Assembly (NCBI RefSeq): GCF_947489565.1
Contig: NZ_CANLEA010000007.1
Span: 1 to 64,000 of the forward strand
From: an uncultured Kordia sp.
Lineage (GTDB): Bacteria > Bacteroidota > Bacteroidia > Flavobacteriales > Flavobacteriaceae
Reading direction: 5' to 3'
DNA: 64,000 bases
Shown: positions 45,112-53,131 of the stretch, one piece after another
Numbering within the stretch: position 1 is the first letter of the stretch
How the letters are laid out: every line of letters begins with the position of its first letter
The notes under the pieces: model-generated
What the model was told of the DNA's origin: nothing
Database searches by the model: none
What the model saw: the letters and a program-made list of their open reading frames with translations, nothing else
Made by a program: the position numbers and the translations under genes

Positions 45112-46104
45112 TCAACTAGTCTTAACCTTCCACATTGGAGGACTATTGTCATTACTTGCATAAGGAACACTGCTTTCAATATCAGCTATTATAGTAGGAG
45201 TCTTTCTGCCAGTTTGAAGAATGTAATAAATAGACTCAGCCGAATTATCCACTGCTTTTTTTACTAAATCATAGTTTTCTTTATTCTCACTAGTCTCTAA
45301 TCTTCCATCTCCATACGCTCTCCATTTTTTTCCATTTGAAGATTGTACATTCAAGCCGTTTTTGCCATCTTCATCGTGCATTTCCTTTATTAGTACGCCT
45401 GCATAAATTAGAAAAACTTGTGTAGTTGTGCCTTTTGGAAAATGTTGAGCTATAAACAATGCGCCATTTAATATCTTACTTTCCCTTCCTACTTCTATTC
45501 TTTCGGGATTTTCTCTCATTACTTTTGCTGGAGTCCTGATATGTCCTGCTGAAAAGCTGTCTGATAAAAAATGGTCAGCAAATGCATTATATAAAAATGC
45601 GTTTCGTATTTCTAAATCACCACCTTTTAAATAGTCATTCACCACGTCTTTAGTTAAAGTAATAGTATGCGAATGAAACGCTTTCATAGCATAATCTTCT
45701 GCTTGTGCCTTAAATTTTTTCCATGTTTCAATATTCTGGGGACTAAAATGTGAAGTATTAGTTAGCGCAATAGTGGCCATTTCTCCAAAGGCTTCATTAT
45801 ATAATTCCTTATTATAAGGTCTATCATCTACACCTTCGCCTCCTAGTATTGCATCTATTTTTTCTTTGCTAGCGTTTATTAGATCTTCAGGAGTTTCAAA
45901 CCAATCACCTGCCAATGCAACTATTTCACCATAGGTCATAGAGTATCCTTGAGGTCTCATGTATATATCAACTTTAGGACCCAATTTTGCGTGTTCATCA
46001 GTTTCCCAGCCAAGACCTGAGTTTTTTGAGTTTTCTGGATTTTTTGATTGTTCAAATGCTAGTTTAGCATCTTCAATTTGTTTTTTAATTTCTGCTTCTT
46101 CCAT
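45112..46104 (-). CDS. Putative zinc phospholipase C/P1-nuclease-like protein
   Basis: 330-residue protein without a signal peptide. It contains two blocks seen together in a poorly described family: SMTYGEIVALAGDWFETP (~55-72) and FADHFLSDSFSAGHIRTP (~175-192). The second has the HxxxDxxxxGH arrangement used for metal in phospholipase C/P1-nuclease-like folds. Segments NTSHFSP and KAFHSHTITL add further His residues. A metal-dependent lipase or nuclease is inferred, not shown. The gene is alone on the minus strand between the GT2 gene and its decayed 3' copy, so it probably arrived by insertion. Confidence 0.55.
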   Translation of the reverse strand: MEEAEIKKQIEDAKLAFEQSKNPENSKNSGLGWETDEHAKLGPKVDIYMRPQGYSMTYGEIVALAGDWFETPEDLINASKEKIDAILGGEGVDDRPYNKELYNEAFGEMATIALTNTSHFSPQNIETWKKFKAQAEDYAMKAFHSHTITLTKDVVNDYLKGGDLEIRNAFLYNAFADHFLSDSFSAGHIRTPAKVMRENPERIEVGRESKILNGALFIAQHFPKGTTTQVFLIYAGVLIKEMHDEDGKNGLNVQSSNGKKWRAYGDGRLETSENKENYDLVKKAVDNSAESIYYILQTGRKTPTIIADIESSVPYASNDNSPPMWKVKTS

Positions 46105-46346
46105 AAGAATTACATTTTTAAATTAGTTACTTTTAAATCAATGTAGAGATTATTCTTATGTAATAGATAGGAAATGTTTTGATTGAATAGTAGTTTGTTC
46201 TGAATAATAAAAAGTATGTTCTTACAATATTATAATTGACCTTTTTTAGTTTGTGCTCATGTTTCTTTACTGAAATGATTTTAATCATCTCACAAGGGAA
46301 TTTTAAAATCAACTTTAATATTTTTTCTTTTCACGATGAACTCTTC

Positions 46347-46466
46347 TTTTGCAAGAAGCTCCCATTTCTTATGAAAACAGAAGATACAATGAAGGGAAAA
46401 AGATGGAAAGATGGCGTAAGAGCCATGTATTGTATTTTGAAACTCGGTTTGTTTTAAATGAATTAA
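46347..46466 (+). pseudogene. Decayed copy of the GT2 3' end
   Basis: About 118 bases match 44743-44866, the 3' end of the GT2 gene, at roughly 85-90 percent identity by eye (TTTGCAAGAAG.. through ..GGTTTGTTT..AATGAATT). A 5-base deletion puts the two halves in different frames, and no match exists upstream of TTTGCAAG, so this is a fragment only. The two copies flank 44867-46346, which suggests an insertion that duplicated the GT2 end, or a lost second GT2 gene. Confidence 0.7.
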
Positions 46467-46487
46467 CCGAAAATTACGAACACGATT

Positions 46488-46955
46488 TTATATAGATTTT
46501 AGTTTTTCACTGAGTTCAGTCAAACACTTTTGAAACGGCTCTTGAGGTACGGTTATTGACTTTTCGTCGTTTGCCTCAAAATCAGTGATTGATTCAAAAT
46601 AGTCAATCGGATTTATTGGATTGACGCTCCAACCTTCTCGTCTAGAAAATCCGTAAGTCAAATGCAAATCACTATTCTTTTCTACTTTTAAACAGCCTGT
46701 ATATTGGTCTGAAAAATCAATAGGTAAATAAATAATGTGTCCATTTTTCAAGGTCATCAATCTTTTATTCCACGAAGTTATTAATTGAGATACGGCATTT
46801 TTAATTGCTCGTATGCCACTTTTGGGTTCAATGGTTAAAGCAAAATAATACGTATCAAATTGTTTCTGACTAATTAAATTAGGAATTTCAAACACTAGAT
46901 CTTCATGTCCGCCTTTGTCATTTTCTATGACGTCTATATGTATAAGTGAAGCCAT
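46488..46955 (-). CDS. Hypothetical protein
   Basis: 155-residue soluble protein (MASLIHIDVIENDKGGHEDL...). A strand-helix-strand beginning is followed by FDTYYFALTIEPKSGIRAIKNAV and GHIIYLPIDFSDQYTGCLKV. The C-terminal part is acidic. The size and mix of features are reminiscent of immunity-like or SMI1-type small proteins, but there is no match that I can defend. No signal peptide or membrane segment is present. Confidence 0.65.
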   Translation of the reverse strand: MASLIHIDVIENDKGGHEDLVFEIPNLISQKQFDTYYFALTIEPKSGIRAIKNAVSQLITSWNKRLMTLKNGHIIYLPIDFSDQYTGCLKVEKNSDLHLTYGFSRREGWSVNPINPIDYFESITDFEANDEKSITVPQEPFQKCLTELSEKLKSI

Positions 46956-47008
46956 TTAATTGTTAAAGTAGATTCCGTTCAATGTATTTAAAAGTGTATA
47001 GAGAAGCA

Positions 47009-47656
47009 CTATCGCTTTTCCTCATACGGAAACTTACGACTCGCTTTTCGCATCATTCTATTGATGATATTTTGCGTGTTTTTTCCCGATTTACGATTGA
47101 TAGTTTTTTCGTAGCGCCATAACAACTTTCCTGTGGTTTTATCACTCAATTTAATGATGATTTTACCGTAATCAGATTTTCCTTTTAAATAGGTAATCAA
47201 GTCGAAAGAAGTATCTATATCTTTTGAAAGCAATAGGCGAGAAGTCAACGAACCACTAATGACAGCGTCTACTTTTAAAATTTTACACAATTCTTGCGGC
47301 GAATAAATGTCCATATCTTCAGAAACAACGCCAGCCTTTTTCAGCATACGATTCGTTGTATTGATATCTTGAAATTCAATTTTCAACTTCTTCTTACGCT
47401 TTCTATTCAAAAAGTAACTTTCCAAAGCTTCCTGTACCGCAACACCTTCGCGTTCTTCTAATTCTTGAATTTGTGCTTTGGTATACGTTTTATCTTTGGA
47501 TTTAAGATTCAGTGTTGTCTGAAAAGGAAGAATGGCAATAATCTTATGATCTTTTGAAAGTTCATCAAACTTATCACTTTCATAAATCTTTTTCTGTGCG
47601 TTGGCAAATTGCATTCCAACGATTAAAATAAGCAAAGAAGTAAGTATCTTTTTCAT
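47009..47656 (-). CDS. Secreted hypothetical protein of CsgG-like layout
   Basis: 215 residues from the Met at 47656, which gives the signal peptide KKILTSLLILIVGMQFANAQ. The upstream extension to 47719 lies in a repeat copy (GTGTCACATC...). The mature part has IIAILPFQTTLNLKSKD (typical first strand of the CsgG/GNA1162-like fold), helix ELEEREGVAVQEALESYF, then VDAVISGSLTSRLLLSKD and GKIIIKLSDKTTGKLLWRYE. That pattern resembles the alpha/beta fold shared by CsgG and related lipoproteins. No lipobox is present. The role is unknown; it may serve envelope assembly with the adjacent TonB receptor. Confidence 0.7.
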   Translation of the reverse strand: MKKILTSLLILIVGMQFANAQKKIYESDKFDELSKDHKIIAILPFQTTLNLKSKDKTYTKAQIQELEEREGVAVQEALESYFLNRKRKKKLKIEFQDINTTNRMLKKAGVVSEDMDIYSPQELCKILKVDAVISGSLTSRLLLSKDIDTSFDLITYLKGKSDYGKIIIKLSDKTTGKLLWRYEKTINRKSGKNTQNIINRMMRKASRKFPYEEKR

Positions 47657-47679
47657 GTTTATTCTTTTGTCATTTCTGC

Positions 47680-47705
47680 GTGTCACATCAAACGAAGTCA
47701 GATGC
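47680..47705. repeat. Copy of the GTCA..TCGAG dispersed repeat
   Basis: GTGTCACATCAAACGAAGTCAGATGCA is a diverged member of the repeat family, close to the copy at 53021. It lies just upstream of the CsgG-like gene's start. Confidence 0.55.
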
Positions 47706-47804
47706 AAGCAGAAATCCAATCTTTTTCAATTTCAAATTATAATTAGTGTTTTTAGTCCATGAGTAAGAACCAAGACCTAAAACCTAACACCCAAGACCTA
47801 ACAC

Positions 47805-50276
47805 CTAAAAACGCATTCCCATCTTCACATTAAACACACGACCAGTTAAGAAATTTGGGATTCCAAATTGACGTTTGGTATATACATCACGAACCCACGT
47901 ATTGGTAATAGAGTTTTGTGCATCAAATACGTTGAAAATCTCAAAACCTACATTTAATTCTTTGAATGCCGAACGCCAGCCACTTTCAAACTGTCTCTTT
48001 TTATCAACCAAAACATACGAGAATCCTACATCGGCACGCTTATAATCTGGCAATACACTTTGGAATAAATACGGATCTGAATAACTTGGCGATCCACCAG
48101 GCAATCCTGTATTATACGTTAGATTCAGGTATAATTTCAAATTCGGAATCTTTCGCATATAATCTTGGAATAAAATAGCAAACTTCAAACGCTGATCCGT
48201 TGGTCGTCTGATAAATCCACGATTGTTAATGTTTTCTTCTGTTTTTAAATATCCAAAACTTACCCAACTTTCCGTTCCAGGAACAAATTCTCCATTCAAA
48301 CGCATGTCCAAACCATAAGCAAAAGCTTTGGCATTATTATCCGCTCGGTATCGAATACGAACGTTTTCAATGGTATATGCGTTTACATCAGATAGATTTT
48401 TATAATACGCTTCGGTGGTCAACTTAAAAGGTCTGTCCCACAACTTAAAACTATAATCATTTCCTAATACGACATGAATAGATTGCTGTGCTTTTACATT
48501 CGGATTTACAACACCATCAGGACCACGTAATTCTCTGTAAAATGGTGGTTGATGATAAAATCCTCCCGACAAACGGAACAACATATCTTTTTCCCATTTC
48601 GGTTTGATAGCAATTTGTGCTCTTGGACTCACCACAGCTTGTGTTTTACTCTGAATTCCTTCGCCACTAACGGTCCAACTATGTGCACGAACACCAATAT
48701 TAGTGTACAATTCATGTTCTCCAATCATTGATTGCTTGCTCCATTGTGCGTATCCTGAAATACGATCAATTTGTGTATTATTACGCGCACGAATCGATTG
48801 GAAAGGCTCTAATGGACCTTCAAATGCTTCATACGGTTGATTATTTCCTAAACCTGGTAATGGAGGACGAATAGAGAAACCTGCAGAATCAATCACTTCC
48901 CATTCAATCAAACGGTCACGAATGTCTTCATGTGTATATTTCAATCCCCAATCTACTTGGTTTTCGTCTTCATCTATTTCGTAAGTTCCTTTGTGTTCTA
49001 CATTTACAATTAAGGCATCTAAATCGTTTCGACCATGATTCAATTGCGAACCAATTCCTTCACTAAATTCAACATCACCTAAATTCTGATCGCCAATATT
49101 TGTGTTTACTTCTCCCAAACGATACTGCGCAAAAATGTCAAAATGTTCTTGTTCTGTGGTATGATACATCGAAGTAATCAATTTCAACGTGACATCATCA
49201 TTCAAGAAATAATTCGCTTTAAAAGCTCCAAAATACGTACGGAAACGATCTTGTTCTTGTCCTTGATAAAAAATCAATAAGGCAATCGGATCTTGTAAGG
49301 TTCCAAAATTCGTTTGACGAGTTAAAGGTTCGTAATCGTAATCGTTAAAAGAAACATTTCCTAAAAAACTCAAGTGAAACTTATCTGAAAACTTATACGT
49401 CATATAGGTTTGGAAATCTGTAAATCGCGGTCTAAAATTCGTTTCAGTTTGTTTACTATTTACCAATAAACTATTGTCTCGATAACGAATTCCAGAAATT
49501 GTGGTAAACTTACTATCGTTACTTGCAGTTTCAACAGAAGCGCTTCCGCCAAGGAGACTCAAATTGACTCTTCCGCCAAAGCGAGACGGTCTTTTGTACG
49601 TAATATCTAAAACAGAAGATAATTTATCACCAAACTTCGCTTGAAATCCTCCAGCAGAAAAATCTACATTCTGAACCAAATCTGTATTCACAAAACTCAA
49701 TCCTTCTTGTTGTCCCGATCGAATTAAAAACGGACGATATACTTCAATTTCGTTGACATATACCAAGTTCTCATCGTAGTTTCCACCACGAACCGAATAT
49801 TGTGTACTTAGTTCGTTATTCCCACTAACACCAGGAAGCGATTTCAGTAAGTTTTCGACACCAGGAGTTGCGCCAGGAATCAAACGCACCGTTTCCGCAG
49901 AAAGCACTTCAATACCTTGTACCGCTTTTCGTTTGCGTGAATCTAAAATAACAGTCCCAATTTGTTCTGCCGTTGTAGACATTACAGGGAAGAAATCGTA
50001 ATCTTCACCGTTTTTCAATTCAACAGTTATAATAATAGGTTTGTGAGCAATATGCGTAAATGTCAAGGTAACCTTTTCATTGGCAGGAATTACAATTTTG
50101 AAAAAACCATTCTTATTGGTTTGTGTTCCTGTGCCGGCAGAAGTTTTAATATTTACTGCATCAATCGGTTGCTTATCGCCATCTAAAATAACTCCTCGTA
50201 CAGTTCCTGTTTGTGCCAACATAACGCTAGCAAACAATAAAAAACTCAAGAAAAGTATACAACGTGTGGGTTTCAA
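47805..50276 (-). CDS. TonB-dependent receptor with carboxypeptidase-regulatory-like domain
   Basis: 823-residue outer-membrane importer. The signal peptide (CILFLSFLLFASVMLAQ) precedes a CarboxypepD-reg-like domain (GTVRGVILDGDKQPIDAVNI ... THIAHKPIIITV, ~22-100). The plug domain follows (AETVRLIPGATPGVENLLKSLPGVSGNN, YSVRGGNYDENLVYVN), then a ~600-residue beta-barrel of repeated Tyr/Phe-rich strands, ending ...VFNVKMGMRF with the aromatic C-terminus needed for insertion. No TonB-type SusD partner is adjacent, so it is not a typical SusCD pair. The ligand is unknown. Confidence 0.93.
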   Translation of the reverse strand: MKPTRCILFLSFLLFASVMLAQTGTVRGVILDGDKQPIDAVNIKTSAGTGTQTNKNGFFKIVIPANEKVTLTFTHIAHKPIIITVELKNGEDYDFFPVMSTTAEQIGTVILDSRKRKAVQGIEVLSAETVRLIPGATPGVENLLKSLPGVSGNNELSTQYSVRGGNYDENLVYVNEIEVYRPFLIRSGQQEGLSFVNTDLVQNVDFSAGGFQAKFGDKLSSVLDITYKRPSRFGGRVNLSLLGGSASVETASNDSKFTTISGIRYRDNSLLVNSKQTETNFRPRFTDFQTYMTYKFSDKFHLSFLGNVSFNDYDYEPLTRQTNFGTLQDPIALLIFYQGQEQDRFRTYFGAFKANYFLNDDVTLKLITSMYHTTEQEHFDIFAQYRLGEVNTNIGDQNLGDVEFSEGIGSQLNHGRNDLDALIVNVEHKGTYEIDEDENQVDWGLKYTHEDIRDRLIEWEVIDSAGFSIRPPLPGLGNNQPYEAFEGPLEPFQSIRARNNTQIDRISGYAQWSKQSMIGEHELYTNIGVRAHSWTVSGEGIQSKTQAVVSPRAQIAIKPKWEKDMLFRLSGGFYHQPPFYRELRGPDGVVNPNVKAQQSIHVVLGNDYSFKLWDRPFKLTTEAYYKNLSDVNAYTIENVRIRYRADNNAKAFAYGLDMRLNGEFVPGTESWVSFGYLKTEENINNRGFIRRPTDQRLKFAILFQDYMRKIPNLKLYLNLTYNTGLPGGSPSYSDPYLFQSVLPDYKRADVGFSYVLVDKKRQFESGWRSAFKELNVGFEIFNVFDAQNSITNTWVRDVYTKRQFGIPNFLTGRVFNVKMGMRF

Positions 50277-50281
50277 TAGTA

Positions 50282-51982
50282 TCAGTTTTTAGTTTTTCTA
50301 TAAAATGTGCTGGTAAAAGTAGTATTATTTCCAACATTATCAGTAACGATCAACTTTAAATTATGTTTTGCTTCGGTAAAACTAATATCGTTAAAATCGT
50401 AGGTAAGCATGCCTTTTTTAGGATCATATTCAAATAAAATCCACTTTCCGTTAATCGTTCCACGAAAACTTCGGACACCAGAAAGATCGTCGCTTACTTT
50501 AACTTTTAAATATTTTTTGGAAGAAATCCATTTATCTTTTGAAAAGTTGACAGGCTTTACTTTTGGCGGAACAGAATCTTTTACAAGAAAATAAGTTCCT
50601 AAACTCTTTGTGCTTGTGGTAAATTTTGTGCCTTTCTTTTTCGTTTTACTATAAGATGGTTTTTGCTTCCTATTCAAACTCGCAATAAATAACTGTTTGC
50701 GTTCTTTTGCGGAATACTTGGAAACATCAAACGAAATTACAAAGTTTTTATGTGCGGCTACTTTATCATTATGAATGTTGTAACGTCCTTTTTTATCTTT
50801 TGATAGATCGAAATAAAAATCTTCATAAAACGTATGTTTAGGAACATACACACTAACATCACCTTCTTTCAGCGTATGTTCAGCGTTTCTTGTCACTAAA
50901 TTATTGGTAACATTCTTTTGTCGTTTTTGCGTGATTTTTTGTTTTTTACCAACAATAGGAATGGTAATCGTGGTAATATTATTTTTAAAATCTTTGACCT
51001 TCAACACAACGGTATATTCTTTTCCTTCTTCAACTTGAATACGTCCGTTATTTATCACATTATCGTAAATACTCAGCTTATTCGCAGGAGTTATAAAACA
51101 GCGTTGTACACGTTGCTTTAATTTTTTAAAACGCGCATAATCAATCAGTGTATTGATATATCTCGATTCGCCAAACGAAAACTTATTGAAAGTATAGCTA
51201 AAGTTTGGAGCGCCATTTACAAAGCTTTCTACTTGATAGACACCATTTTTATTAAATGCTAAATCTTGTCGATCGAAAGAATTGATTCCTAAACCAATTT
51301 CGCCAGAAGCATATATTTTTGAAGAAATAAAATTATTTTTCTCTTTTCCTTTTCGTAATTGCAATTGTACAATTTTATTAGAAGCATTTACTTGTGCGGA
51401 ATCTGAAAGTGCATAAGCATAAACACCATTTACTGTCGGATTGTGTGAATCTTTCACTTCAATACCAAACAACATCGGATTCATAGGTTTTGATGCAGAA
51501 TCTCTAATTTCAAAGTGCAAATGCGGTCCGCCAGAAGAACCACTATTCCCAGAATAGGCAATAACTTCTCCTTTTTTAACCACTAATTCCGTTGGTTTTG
51601 GATACAACTGTATCGCATAACTTTCTTTATTGTATTGCTGTTTCTTTAAATACGCTTCTAATTTTGGAGACAATTTTTTCAAATGCGCATACACAGAAGT
51701 ATATCCATTCGAATGTGTTAAGTACAATGCTTTCCCAAATCCCCAATGTTGAATTTTAATACGAGAAATATGGCCATCGCCAATGGCAAACACTTCAAAA
51801 CCTTCCTTTTGCTTTGTTTTAATATCAATTCCTGAATGAAAATGATTGCTTCTCAATTCGCCAAAAGTTCCCGATAAAATAATAGGAATATCTAACGGCG
51901 ATCTAAAATCGACATTCTTAATTTTTGTTTGAGAAAAGGCAAATGAAAAGAAAAATAAAAAAATATAAAACAGTCTGTACAT
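50282..51982 (-). CDS. M23 family metallopeptidase
   Basis: 566-residue secreted zinc peptidase of the LytM/lysostaphin type, which acts on peptidoglycan peptide bridges. The signal peptide is FYIFLFFFSFAFSQ. Zinc ligands are His49 and Asp53 (HFHSGID) and the HLH motif with His154 and His156 (GGPHLHFEIRD). The long C-terminal half (~165-566) is beta-rich with many Lys and Thr, and is typical of flavobacterial versions of this family. Genes for a coiled-coil protein and ZapA lie divergently next to it, so a cell-division or wall-remodelling role is plausible but inferred. Confidence 0.92.
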   Translation of the reverse strand: MYRLFYIFLFFFSFAFSQTKIKNVDFRSPLDIPIILSGTFGELRSNHFHSGIDIKTKQKEGFEVFAIGDGHISRIKIQHWGFGKALYLTHSNGYTSVYAHLKKLSPKLEAYLKKQQYNKESYAIQLYPKPTELVVKKGEVIAYSGNSGSSGGPHLHFEIRDSASKPMNPMLFGIEVKDSHNPTVNGVYAYALSDSAQVNASNKIVQLQLRKGKEKNNFISSKIYASGEIGLGINSFDRQDLAFNKNGVYQVESFVNGAPNFSYTFNKFSFGESRYINTLIDYARFKKLKQRVQRCFITPANKLSIYDNVINNGRIQVEEGKEYTVVLKVKDFKNNITTITIPIVGKKQKITQKRQKNVTNNLVTRNAEHTLKEGDVSVYVPKHTFYEDFYFDLSKDKKGRYNIHNDKVAAHKNFVISFDVSKYSAKERKQLFIASLNRKQKPSYSKTKKKGTKFTTSTKSLGTYFLVKDSVPPKVKPVNFSKDKWISSKKYLKVKVSDDLSGVRSFRGTINGKWILFEYDPKKGMLTYDFNDISFTEAKHNLKLIVTDNVGNNTTFTSTFYRKTKN

Positions 51983-52109
51983 AAATCAAAAGTGCGTTTC
52001 GAAGAGCTAAAATAGCTAATACTTAGTTAATTTGGAATCTTTAAATTCAAAAACTGCACCAAAAATTAAAGGAATCTTAAAGCTTTACTTTAAATAATAG
52101 TCAAAACCC

Positions 52110-52140
52110 TTGCGAACTAATTTTATGAATGTTAAATTTG
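52110..52140 (+). promoter_or_regulatory. Promoter of the coiled-coil-zapA transcript
   Basis: TTG at 52110-52112, 20 bases, TAAATTTG at 52133-52140. This matches the Bacteroidota consensus closely. The predicted start is near 52147, 21 bases before the ATG at 52168. Confidence 0.65.
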
Positions 52141-52167
52141 TATCCATACGCATTGAATTAAAATGTA

Positions 52168-52458
52168 ATGAGCAGTACTTTGAAAATCGTTGATTCTCTT
52201 GAGAATAGAGTGAGTAAAATGCTTCACAGACTTGAGGTTTTGGAGCAAAAAAATCATCAACTACGTCAAGAATTAGCCAATTCAAAGGAAGAATCTCAAC
52301 GTTTACAACAAGAAATCTCACAATGGGAAGAAAAGTATAACACGTTAAAAATTGCAAATTCAATGCTTGGCAGTGATAACAACAAAAAAGAAGCTAAGCT
52401 TAAAATAAATACATTAATTCGGCAAATTGACCATTGTATTGCACAATTGGCCGAATAA
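52168..52458 (+). CDS. Coiled-coil protein upstream of zapA (ZapB-like position)
   Basis: 96-residue protein that is almost entirely one predicted coiled coil (residues ~5-70: KIVDSLENRVSKMLHRLEV, LEQKNHQLRQELANSKEES, RLQQEISQWEEKYNTL), ending in INTLIRQIDHCIAQLAE. It is encoded 21 bases before zapA, in one transcript. The size, coiled-coil structure and position resemble ZapB, which bridges ZapA and the Z-ring in proteobacteria. Direct sequence homology to ZapB cannot be claimed from what I see. It may be the functional counterpart. Confidence 0.75.
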   Translation: MSSTLKIVDSLENRVSKMLHRLEVLEQKNHQLRQELANSKEESQRLQQEISQWEEKYNTLKIANSMLGSDNNKKEAKLKINTLIRQIDHCIAQLAE

Positions 52459-52479
52459 AAGAAGACAGTTCTTTACACT

Positions 52480-52773
52480 ATGGACAACAAGCTCAAAATA
52501 AAGCTTTCTATTGCGGATAGAGTCTATCCATTAACCATTTCAGCAGGCCAAGAAGAAGGATTGCGGAAAGCGGCTAAAAAAATAGAAGCTATGATTAAAC
52601 AATTTGAGCAAAGCTACGCAGTAAGAGACAAACAAGATGTATTGGCCATGTGTGCCTTGCAATTTGCAGCTCAAGTAGAGCAAAAAACTATAGATAAAGA
52701 CACAAATCAAACAGCATTAGAAGAAAAATTAAAAGCGCTTGACGATTTATTGAAAGCGCAGCTTAGTTCATAA
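52480..52773 (+). CDS. zapA: Cell division protein ZapA
   Basis: 97-residue ZapA, a factor that bundles FtsZ protofilaments in the division ring. The family motifs are present: KLKIKLSIADRVYPLTISAGQEEG at the N-terminus (the globular domain) and AAKKIEAMIKQFEQSYAVRDKQDVLAMCALQFAAQ, followed by a long C-terminal helix (QTALEEKLKALDDLLKAQ). It lies 21 bases after the coiled-coil gene. A 6S-type RNA gene follows and then rny, an arrangement seen in flavobacteria. Confidence 0.9.
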   Translation: MDNKLKIKLSIADRVYPLTISAGQEEGLRKAAKKIEAMIKQFEQSYAVRDKQDVLAMCALQFAAQVEQKTIDKDTNQTALEEKLKALDDLLKAQLSS

Positions 52774-52797
52774 GTTCTTTAAAATATAAATAGGTTA

Positions 52798-52986
52798 CTG
52801 CCTACATTGGTTTTTATTTTTGATAAACTCAACGTTAATTTAATTAAAAAGAGTGAGTCATGGTTGTAAAAGCACGCTGTCAATACAAATTTACTTTGTA
52901 TTTGGACGGATCCTTGATCAATCTGTTAGCTCTAAACTTGTTTTTTGGAGTTTATACAAAACTCTAATCAATGTAGGCTTTTTTTA
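52798..52986 (+). ncRNA. ssrS: 6S-type RNA (6S-Flavo)
   Basis: The ends pair perfectly: GCCTACATTG (52800-52809) with CAATGTAGGC (52969-52978), followed by a T tail to 52986. A second helix inside is ATAAACTC (52823-52830) with GAGTTTAT (52948-52955). A central hairpin (CAATACAAA...TTTGTATTTG) closes a large open region, which gives the rod with a central bulge that defines 6S RNA, the inhibitor of housekeeping RNA polymerase. Length (~187 bases) is right. The position directly after zapA matches the zapA-ssrS neighbourhood of proteobacteria and flavobacterial 6S candidates. Homology is inferred from structure and location. Confidence 0.8.
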
Positions 52987-53020
52987 TTAGCGAAACTCAG
53001 TTTTGAGAAGTCTATAGCGT

Positions 53021-53046
53021 GTCACATCAAACACAATCGAGATGCA
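53021..53046. repeat. Copy of the GTCA..TCGAG dispersed repeat
   Basis: GTCACATCAAACACAATCGAGATGCA lies between the 6S RNA and rny. It is most like the copy at 47680. Confidence 0.6.
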
Positions 53047-53131
53047 CTCAAAATAAAGTTGAACTGATACCGCTGCAACGCGGAAACTAAGGTTTTACCT
53101 TAAAAAACGAATACATAATTAAGATCGATAG

